Shown here in pieces: positions 41,915 through 49,192 of a DNA stretch of 51,831 nucleotides. A model generated the notes under the pieces. The model had not been told where the DNA came from. It worked only from the letters and a program-made list of their open reading frames with translations, and did not search any database. How positions within the stretch are numbered: position 1 is the stretch's first letter; the number at the start of each line of letters is the position of its first letter. Source of the DNA: VBAS01 sp035318985 (lineage in GTDB: Bacteria > Bacteroidota > Bacteroidia > Chitinophagales > Chitinophagaceae); contig DATHDP010000012.1 of assembly GCA_035318985.1 (NCBI GenBank), forward strand, positions 1 through 51,831, written 5' to 3'. Both the position numbers and the translations under genes were made by a program.

Positions 41915-42451
41915 TTAGTTATTGCTTGATGCACCAACACCAGAGAAGAAGTACATATTACAACCTGTACGGCTTCCAGAGTTGATCCAGGAAGTTGAAT
42001 AAGGATTGTTATTAAAAGTTTGGCTAAAAGAAGCCCTGTAATAAGTAGGTTGGTCGCCAACTGTTCCAGCATTGAATTTTAAAACATCAACCTGGGTACA
42101 TTTCCTGATCGAAGGATCACGTTCTACTTCTAATGGTACACTTACCCATGTAATGCCATCAAAACTGTATTCAGCTGATACTAATGCAGCTTCTGCTTCT
42201 GCATTTAACGCAATATCAAAATGGCTCACATTCTGTAATGTCCCGTCATTACCATTACCTGGATTAGGATTAGTAAGAACCCATGTCCATTCCTGGGTAC
42301 CACGGCTTTCTTCCGTTGATCTGGATAAAAGTTGAATGTTGTATGAATCAACGCTTGTAGTTACTTTCTTCGCTTTATTGAATGAAGAAAGGGTAATAAT
42401 TCCGGCTGTAAGAACTGCCGCTGCACATGTTAATTTGAAGAAATGTTTCAT
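41915..42451 (-). CDS. Small exported protein of unknown function
   Basis: 178 residues. The N-terminus MKHFFKLTCAAAVLTAGIIT is a signal peptide or anchor. The mature part is beta-rich, with EWTWVLTNPNPGNGNDGTLQ, VSHFDIALNAEAEAALVSAE and a C-terminal SRTGCNMYFFSGVGASSNN. Its two Cys residues (RKCTQVD, TGCNMYF) may form a disulfide. There is no T9SS sorting domain. The phrase pattern (a subject in the singular 'as expected value of the event' type) resembles small secreted beta-sandwich proteins, but I recognise no family. It is monocistronic with its own terminator. Confidence 0.65.
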   Translation of the reverse strand: MKHFFKLTCAAAVLTAGIITLSSFNKAKKVTTSVDSYNIQLLSRSTEESRGTQEWTWVLTNPNPGNGNDGTLQNVSHFDIALNAEAEAALVSAEYSFDGITWVSVPLEVERDPSIRKCTQVDVLKFNAGTVGDQPTYYRASFSQTFNNNPYSTSWINSGSRTGCNMYFFSGVGASSNN

Positions 42452-42930
42452 TGTTTTCTTTTTAGGGTGATTAATTTGAATAATAATAAGTATGGTTTAA
42501 TTGAGCTATATACATTTTTAATTCATCCGGATATCAAAGCAAAAGCTTCTCAACACGACGGCTCCCTGAAACACTAAAACAAATTTTTTTGATACTTAAC
42601 CGAGAAAGTTACTTGGTAGGACTCACTCGGGTACCGGATTAATTGCGAGCATAAAAGTATATTCCACTTTCTACATCTCATAGTTTTTCTAAGAGATTTT
42701 TCTTAGTAAGAATAAGGTTTTTTTATAAGTAGTAGTTCTACTTTTTTTCTGAAGTTACTTAAACGGAGAATAGAAAAATTACGTAGCGTAAATGTATCAA
42801 CGCTGATCTTTTACAAAAAAAATTGAAAGAAAGTTTGTAGAAATGAGTTTCACAACTTCATGAACTATAAATAAAAAAGATCACCACTTGTGATCTGATA
42901 AGCAGAAGGATTGTTCGAAATATTTACTAA
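42452..42930. other. 479-bp gap without a gene
   Basis: AT-rich with no credible reading frame. Its right side holds the pdxA terminator (42872-42896). Its left side has AAAGAAAACAATG-type leader sequence for the small secreted protein gene. I see no clear -33/-7 pair for that gene. Confidence 0.4.
42872..42896 (-). terminator. Terminator of pdxA
   Basis: AGATCAC (42878-42884) pairs with GTGATCT (42890-42896) around a five-base loop, followed on the minus strand by a U-run (42872-42878 is A-rich on the plus strand). Confidence 0.75.
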
Positions 42931-44019
42931 TTAATTTTCTTCGATCCTTTCATCTTCCTGGTTAGCAAGAATTACAGAAGTAATTTTTTTCAAAGGGTTT
43001 TTGTGGCTTTCTTCAAACTCTTTTCTTTCATTAATTATATTAAGACATTCAAAAACGGCAGTGCGGAAAGATGATTCATCTGCTTTTCCTTTTCCTGCAA
43101 TATCAAAAGCAGTTCCATGATCCGGCGACGTTCTTATAACAGGAAGACCGGCAGTATAATTAACACCTTCACCTGAAGCAAGTGTTTTAAAAGGAACAAG
43201 TCCCTGGTCATGATACATGGCAAGTACTGCATCAAAACGATTATGATATTGTTTTGCAAAAAAACTATCAGCGCTGAATGGACCTGTCACGATCATGTTA
43301 TTTTGTTTCGCTTCTTTTATAGCTGGTTTAATAATTGTTTCTTCTTCTTTTCCGATCAGGCCTTCATCCCCTGCATGAGGATTTAATCCTAACACGGCGA
43401 TCTTTGGTTTATCAATTCCAAAATCTTTTTGAAGACTTTCATTTAGAATATTCAGTTTCCTTGTTATAATTTCTTTAGAAATTTTTGCTGCTACTTCATT
43501 GACAGGGATGTGTTCAGTAACCAAAGCAACCCGGAACTGGTTTGCAAACAATAGCATTACTACATCGTTTACTCCGAAATAACTTTTTAAAAAAGGAGTA
43601 TGGCCCGTGTAATTGAATTCAGCTGATTGAACATTTTTTTTATGAATTGGCGCTGTTACAAGACCATCTATGTGATTTTGCTTTAATGCATGTACGGCAG
43701 CCTGTAATGATTTAATAGCATACATCCCGCCGCTCTCTGTTAATTGACCGGGGGTAATATTTACATCTTCTTCCCAGCAATTATAGATATTCATTTGCTT
43801 TGCATTCAGGCGGGAGAGGTCTTTTATATTCTGCCAATTAAAATTAAATTCAGGCAAAGACTTACGATAAAAATTAATCACCTTATTTGAGCCAAATATC
43901 ACTGGCGTACAAAGTTCAAGAATACGGCTATCGGAAAATACTTTAATTATTAATTCAGTTCCTATTCCATTTAGATCGCCACATGTAACACCTATAATTG
44001 GTTTGGTTGTCGGAGTCAT
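42931..44019 (-). CDS. pdxA: 4-hydroxythreonine-4-phosphate dehydrogenase
   Basis: 362 residues, slightly longer than E. coli PdxA because of an acidic tail (EDERIEEN). The opening IIGVTCGDLNGIGTELI is typical. The metal-binding histidines are in APIHK/YTGHTPFL, LGLNPHAGDEG and MYHDQGLVPFK, and the substrate region TSPDHGTAFDIAG is intact. It oxidises 4-phosphohydroxy-L-threonine with NAD+ in the DXP-dependent branch of pyridoxal 5'-phosphate synthesis, in the cytoplasm. It stands alone, with no other vitamin B6 gene beside it, and is divergent from the sugar dehydrogenase gene. Confidence 0.94.
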   Translation of the reverse strand: MTPTTKPIIGVTCGDLNGIGTELIIKVFSDSRILELCTPVIFGSNKVINFYRKSLPEFNFNWQNIKDLSRLNAKQMNIYNCWEEDVNITPGQLTESGGMYAIKSLQAAVHALKQNHIDGLVTAPIHKKNVQSAEFNYTGHTPFLKSYFGVNDVVMLLFANQFRVALVTEHIPVNEVAAKISKEIITRKLNILNESLQKDFGIDKPKIAVLGLNPHAGDEGLIGKEEETIIKPAIKEAKQNNMIVTGPFSADSFFAKQYHNRFDAVLAMYHDQGLVPFKTLASGEGVNYTAGLPVIRTSPDHGTAFDIAGKGKADESSFRTAVFECLNIINERKEFEESHKNPLKKITSVILANQEDERIEEN

Positions 44020-44243
44020 ATTTAATGTATTGATGTAAAAATACAGAATTAAGAATAACCCATTTTTTAAGATGAATGTTCCCGCTTTTCAATAAAAAGA
44101 TGAGTTAGTACTATACATTGTTTGAATTCCATTTTAAAGAATTTGATTTCAATCACGTGTTTAGTTATTAATTAATTAAACAATCGTTATAACTTTAATT
44201 TTTTACGAACCACTTTTATTTTTAATTTAAACAGCCACTATTT

Positions 44244-46913
44244 ATGAAGAACCTTTACGGTACCACCGTCTTTGTATTTATTTTCTTAAACTCATTTGCG
44301 CAAACTTGTCCCGGTCTTGGAAGTATCAACTATCAGCGTTGGAATAACATTACCGGGTCTTCTGTAAGTAACCTTACTTCAAATCCAAACTATCCAAACA
44401 ATCCATCCGCATCAGGGACCTATGCCATTTTTGAGATATCGGGTAACAGTGGAAATAATTTCGGAATGAAAGTATATGGATATATCTGCCCGCCTGCAAA
44501 TGGTAATTATGTTTTTTGGATTGCCAGTGATGAAAGTGCAGAACTTTGGTTAAGCACTACTGTTAATCCGGCTAATAAAGTAAAGATTGCTTTTAACACG
44601 AGTGCTACAAAATCAAGACAATGGAATGCATCCGCGACACAAAAATCTAATGCTATTCCTTTATTAGCAGGTCAAAAATATTATGTGGAGGCGCTAATGA
44701 AAGAGAGCAGCGGCAGTGATAATTTAGCAGTAGGTTGGTCCAGGCCTGGTCAAAGTGCATCTGCGCCAAGTGAAGTAATTCCAGGAACATACTTATCTGT
44801 TAACAACAGTATGGATACACAGCCGCCAACTGCTCCATCCAATCTTTCTTCGTCTAATATTACGAATTCTTCATTTACTTTAAACTGGACTGCATCTACA
44901 GATGATGTTGGTGTTACGGGTTACGATGTATATCAGGGTGGAATAAAAATTAATCCTTCAAACATCACATCTACATCTTACAATGTTTCAGGATTGACTG
45001 CCGGAACAACATACAGCTATTTTGTAAAAGCTAAAGATGGAGTAGGTAACCAAAGTACCCCAAGTACTTCATTAAATATTACTACCAGTTCTCCGGATAC
45101 ACAGCCACCAACTGCTCCTTCCAATCTTGCAGCCGCAAATATTGTAACAACTTCATTTACTTTTTCATGGTCAGCTTCTACTGATAATGTAGGTGTGACC
45201 GGATATGATGTTTATAAGAATGGAATAAAAATGAATAGTGCGGCTCTCGTTGGTACTTCTTACAGTGTTACTGGTCTTTTACCAAACACCACTTATTCAA
45301 TGACAGTGGTTGCTAAAGATGCTATAGGAAATCAGTCAACAAGCATTGCAATGAGTGTATCAACTATACCGAAAACACTTGCTAATGAATCTTTTTCGGT
45401 GCGTACAGTCATTGCTAATCAAAGAATGCCACATGATCTTGTTTACGGACCCGATAATAATATTTGGTACACTGAACGATTTGCAGGAAAGGTCAGTTTT
45501 GTAAATCCATTAACCAATATAAAAACTATTGTACTTACGTTAGGTTCTAAAATGGTTTTGGTCGGTGGACAAGACGGATTAATGGGACTTGCATTACATC
45601 CGCAATTTTTAACAGGGAAACCTTATGCATATATTTCTTATACTTATCAATCGATGAGCAATACGGTTAGAAAAACAAGGATCGAAAGATATACTTATAA
45701 TTTTTCAACCCGTGTGCTGGAAAGCCCTGTTACAATATTGGAAAATATTCCGGGAAGTAATGATCATAATTCTGCACGGATCTCTATCGGGCCTGATCTA
45801 AAATTATATTACTCAGTTGGCGATATGGGCGCCGGACAGTTTGATAATATTTCACGAGTCAATAATGCCCAAAATATAAATATCTACGAAGGAAAAATTT
45901 TACGACTGAATACTGAACCAGATGGGGGAACGGGATCATGGATCCCGTCAGATAACCCATTTACAAATGGAGGTCAAAAGACTGCAGTATATACTTTAGG
46001 TCATCGTAATCCCCAAGGTCTTGTATGGGGTAATGTAAATGGAACAGATATTTTGTATAGCAGTGAACATGGACCGTTCAGTGATGATGAGATAAATGCT
46101 ATACAAGTTGGCCGAAATTATGGATGGCCACAAGTTGCCGGTTACTGCGATGGTAATTATAATGGAATGACGATAGGCGGATTTGCAGTAGTTAATGAAC
46201 AAAACAATTGTGCTACATTAAATGCAAAGGAGCCGCTGCGTTCAATATTTCCTTCATCTAATCCTCCTACCGGTGGTGATAATATGACCTGGCCTTCGAT
46301 CGGACCTTCGGGGACAGACTTTTATGGAAGCATTGCAATTCCAGGTTGGCAAAATTCATTATTAATAGCCACGTTGAAGGGTGGTGTTATTGCAAGATAT
46401 AAATTGAGTAATGATGGGCAGAGTATAATTTCTGATACCATTAATTACTTCCGTGGAATGGGACGATATAGAGACATCGTTGTATCACCAGATGGATTAA
46501 AATTATATGTTGCTTGTGATTCCAGTGGCTCTACGTCCGGACCGACAGGAAATGTGACTACTACGCCTGCAAACCCAGGAAGTATTTTGGAATTTACATA
46601 TCAAATACCAGGTCCTGCAAAAGCAATGGGTCAATTGCTTACTGAAAGTAAAGTAGCAGATGATCTGAAAAATAAAAGCATTGATGTATATCCAAACCCG
46701 GCTCACACATATTTTATAATATACAATTATGCTGTTGAAAACAGGATGGTTCAATTATTTGATATAAATGGAAAGCTTGTAAGAAATATTCAGACCAGGG
46801 AACTTGCGACAAGGGTTGATATAAACGATCTTTCAAATGGAATATATGTTTTGAGAGTTAAGGAAGCTAACGGGAAAAATATAAGGACTGAAAAAATTGT
46901 AATTGCCAGGTAA
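44244..46913 (+). CDS. T9SS-secreted PQQ-type sugar dehydrogenase with PA14 and two FN3 domains
   Basis: 889 residues. Signal peptide ending SFAQ (about residue 20); a PA14-like domain (about 25-188, IASDESAELWLST, AGQKYYVEALMKE); two near-identical FN3 modules starting DTQPPTAPSNL (about 190-283 and 285-376); a six-bladed GSDH propeller (about 385-800); and a type A sorting domain (IDVYPNPAHTYFIIY to the end). Propeller motifs match soluble glucose dehydrogenases: SNDHNSARI with the catalytic-type His508, GHRNPQGLVWG, SSEHGPFSDDEIN and NYGWP. It should oxidise a sugar with PQQ at the cell surface. It is upstream of a TonB-dependent receptor and a homologous dehydrogenase gene. Confidence 0.88.
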   Translation: MKNLYGTTVFVFIFLNSFAQTCPGLGSINYQRWNNITGSSVSNLTSNPNYPNNPSASGTYAIFEISGNSGNNFGMKVYGYICPPANGNYVFWIASDESAELWLSTTVNPANKVKIAFNTSATKSRQWNASATQKSNAIPLLAGQKYYVEALMKESSGSDNLAVGWSRPGQSASAPSEVIPGTYLSVNNSMDTQPPTAPSNLSSSNITNSSFTLNWTASTDDVGVTGYDVYQGGIKINPSNITSTSYNVSGLTAGTTYSYFVKAKDGVGNQSTPSTSLNITTSSPDTQPPTAPSNLAAANIVTTSFTFSWSASTDNVGVTGYDVYKNGIKMNSAALVGTSYSVTGLLPNTTYSMTVVAKDAIGNQSTSIAMSVSTIPKTLANESFSVRTVIANQRMPHDLVYGPDNNIWYTERFAGKVSFVNPLTNIKTIVLTLGSKMVLVGGQDGLMGLALHPQFLTGKPYAYISYTYQSMSNTVRKTRIERYTYNFSTRVLESPVTILENIPGSNDHNSARISIGPDLKLYYSVGDMGAGQFDNISRVNNAQNINIYEGKILRLNTEPDGGTGSWIPSDNPFTNGGQKTAVYTLGHRNPQGLVWGNVNGTDILYSSEHGPFSDDEINAIQVGRNYGWPQVAGYCDGNYNGMTIGGFAVVNEQNNCATLNAKEPLRSIFPSSNPPTGGDNMTWPSIGPSGTDFYGSIAIPGWQNSLLIATLKGGVIARYKLSNDGQSIISDTINYFRGMGRYRDIVVSPDGLKLYVACDSSGSTSGPTGNVTTTPANPGSILEFTYQIPGPAKAMGQLLTESKVADDLKNKSIDVYPNPAHTYFIIYNYAVENRMVQLFDINGKLVRNIQTRELATRVDINDLSNGIYVLRVKEANGKNIRTEKIVIAR

Positions 46914-46956
46914 AAATGAGCATGATAATAGTTTCAAAATAATTTTTTCTGAAGTA

Positions 46957-46992
46957 CCAAAACCGCCAGTTTGCTGGCGGTTTTGGTTTTAC
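46957..46992 (+). terminator. Terminator after the sugar dehydrogenase gene
   Basis: A 13-bp perfect stem (46957-46969 with 46974-46986, arms CCAAAACCGCCAG and CTGGCGGTTTTGG), loop TTTG, tail TTTT. The -33 element of the next promoter lies inside its right arm. Confidence 0.88.
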
Positions 46993-47014
46993 GGGTTTGA
47001 ATAATGTAATTTTG
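46983..47014 (+). promoter_or_regulatory. Promoter of the receptor gene at 47035
   Basis: TTG at 46983-46985, 21 nt, then TAATTTTG at 47007-47014, a full TAnnTTTG match. The -33 element overlaps the right arm of the preceding terminator. Confidence 0.65.
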
Positions 47015-47034
47015 CATTAAGACAAACCAATACT

Positions 47035-49095
47035 ATGCTAAAAACTGCCACCTGCCTGCTAGTTTGCATGGCCATTTATCATTGCTCAAACTCACAAAAT
47101 ATTGCTGCTGATACTTCACAAACTCTTGGTGAGGTGACCGTCAAAGCATATGAGCAAAATCAAAGTCTTCGAAAAGTTCCTGCTGCAATTAATAAAATAA
47201 ATAAAAGCAGTCTTGAACGATTCAGTAATACAAATATTCTTCCGGCACTCAATAGTACACCGGGAGTAAGAATGGAAGAACGTTCACCCGGCAGTTACCG
47301 CATGAATATCAGGGGAAGTACATTACGTTCACCTTTTGGTGTAAGAAATGTAAAGGTTTATTGGGATGAGATCCCATTTACAGATCCCGGAGGAAATACT
47401 TATTTAAATCAATTGAGCTATTATAATTTTAATTCGATAGAACTCATCAAAGGTCCGGCAGGAAGTCTTTATGGAGCAGGAACAGGGGGTGCAATTTTGA
47501 TCAATAGTAATACTGCACAACCTGAGCCGGGGTTATTGGTTAATCTGTCCTATGGTAGTTACGATCATAGTAATGTAAATGTTCAGTTTAACCAGGGCAA
47601 GGAAAAATTTAGAAATTCTTTTACTTATTCACATCAGCAAAGTGATGGATACAGGGATCATACATCAATGAGAAGAGATGTTGCTACCTGGCAAACGCAG
47701 ATCAGCTCAGGTAAAAAAGAATCGCTTCATTTTAATTTTCTCTATGGTGATCTGTATTATCAAACACCGGGTGCTCTTACAAAAGCAGAGTATCAAAAAA
47801 ATCCTCAAGCAGCTCGACCTGCAGCTGGAGCGTTCCCAAGTGCTGAAGGAGCAAAGGCCGCTATTTATCAGAAAACGTGGTATGGCGGATTTAATAATCA
47901 TTTTAAATTCAATGACCATTTTGAAAATAGTTTAATTTTTTATGGTGCTTATTCGAATATTAAAAACCCCACTTTCAGGAATTATGAAGTAAGAACAGAA
48001 CCGCATTTCGGAGGAAGGACAGTATTCACATGGAAGCCTTCTACTGTGAACGATAAAGTGAAAGTGATTTTTGGTGCAGAGGCGCAAAAAGGATACTTCA
48101 ATGTACATACATATCAAAATGCAAACGGTAAACCAACAACTACGCTTACGAATGACGATGTAAGAAACGGGATCTGGTCAATATTTTCACAAGCAGATCT
48201 AAGATTGAAATATGATTTAAATATTACCGCTGGTCTTAGTATTAATAAAGCATCAATAAAAATAAAACGACTTTCTATTCCTTCCTTACCAGAGCAAACA
48301 AGATCATATAAGAATGAAGCTGCACCAAGATTGGCAGTTTCAAAAAAAATTGTAGCAGATCTGTATTTATATGCAAGCGTAGCTAAAGGTTTTTCTCCTC
48401 CAACAACAGCTGAAGTATTGCCTTCTACCAGTGTAATAAGTACGGAGTTGAATGCAGAACATGGAATTAATTATGAGGCAGGGGTTAAAAGTAGTTGGTT
48501 GCAGCGGAGATTATATGTAGAGGTCAATGTTTTTGATTATCGTTTGAAAAATGCAATTGTACAAAGGAGAGATGCAAGTAACGGTGATTATTTTGTCAAT
48601 GCAGGTTCAACAAAACAAAGAGGAGTAGAATCACAGGTTTCTTATTTGCTTTTGCATCGTAATTCTTTTGTCAATACGGCTAAGGTATGGGCTAGTTATA
48701 CATGGAATAATTTTACGTACGACGATTTTAAACAGCTTACAAATGATTATAGTGGAAAAAAATTACCAAGCGTAGCTAAAAATACCGTCGCTTCTGGATT
48801 AGATATTTCTACTAAGCCCGGCATCTATATTAATCTTACTTACTATTACAGTGATCCTATTCCGTTAAATGATGCCAATACTGAATTTGCTTCTTCTTAT
48901 AATCTTTTAGGTTCAAGAATAGGCTGGAGAAAAGATCTGAAGAAAAAGAATAAGCTTGAATTGTTTGCAGGTATCGAAAATGCATTTGATATTACCTATA
49001 GTCTCGGGAATGATATTAACGCTACAGGAGGCCGCTATTATAATGCAGCACCTGGCCGAAATTTTTATGGAGGAGTTTCTTTAAGCTTGTTTTAA
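47035..49095 (+). CDS. TonB-dependent receptor (FecA/siderophore-receptor-like)
   Basis: 686 residues. A signal peptide ends at about SNSQ (residue 21). There is no CarboxypepD_reg domain, so the plug starts directly: LGEVTVKAYEQNQSLRKVPA (about 31-50, a TonB-box-like start), NILPALNSTPGVRMEERSPG, RMNIRGSTLRSPFGVRNVKV and the IELIKGPAGSLYGAGTGGAI turn (about 138-157). A barrel to the C-terminus follows (terminal GVSLSLF). The plug wording is close to iron-chelate receptors, but sugars or other cofactors are possible. The gene lies between two secreted sugar dehydrogenase homologue genes and has its own promoter. Confidence 0.9.
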   Translation: MLKTATCLLVCMAIYHCSNSQNIAADTSQTLGEVTVKAYEQNQSLRKVPAAINKINKSSLERFSNTNILPALNSTPGVRMEERSPGSYRMNIRGSTLRSPFGVRNVKVYWDEIPFTDPGGNTYLNQLSYYNFNSIELIKGPAGSLYGAGTGGAILINSNTAQPEPGLLVNLSYGSYDHSNVNVQFNQGKEKFRNSFTYSHQQSDGYRDHTSMRRDVATWQTQISSGKKESLHFNFLYGDLYYQTPGALTKAEYQKNPQAARPAAGAFPSAEGAKAAIYQKTWYGGFNNHFKFNDHFENSLIFYGAYSNIKNPTFRNYEVRTEPHFGGRTVFTWKPSTVNDKVKVIFGAEAQKGYFNVHTYQNANGKPTTTLTNDDVRNGIWSIFSQADLRLKYDLNITAGLSINKASIKIKRLSIPSLPEQTRSYKNEAAPRLAVSKKIVADLYLYASVAKGFSPPTTAEVLPSTSVISTELNAEHGINYEAGVKSSWLQRRLYVEVNVFDYRLKNAIVQRRDASNGDYFVNAGSTKQRGVESQVSYLLLHRNSFVNTAKVWASYTWNNFTYDDFKQLTNDYSGKKLPSVAKNTVASGLDISTKPGIYINLTYYYSDPIPLNDANTEFASSYNLLGSRIGWRKDLKKKNKLELFAGIENAFDITYSLGNDINATGGRYYNAAPGRNFYGGVSLSLF

Positions 49096-49125
49096 AATGA
49101 TTCAATTTTAATTTTAAACGTGCAA

Positions 49126-49160
49126 CAAAAAGCCCCGGTATTTAATACCGGGGCTTTTAA
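49126..49160. terminator. Bidirectional terminator
   Basis: A nearly perfect inverted repeat (49128-49142 with 49144-49158, arms AAAAGCCCCGGTATT and AATACCGGGGCTTTT) between the convergent receptor gene and the dehydrogenase homologue gene. A and T flanks allow use in both directions. Confidence 0.88.
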
Positions 49161-49192
49161 AATATATGATTTAAAAAAATTCTGAGATCGGG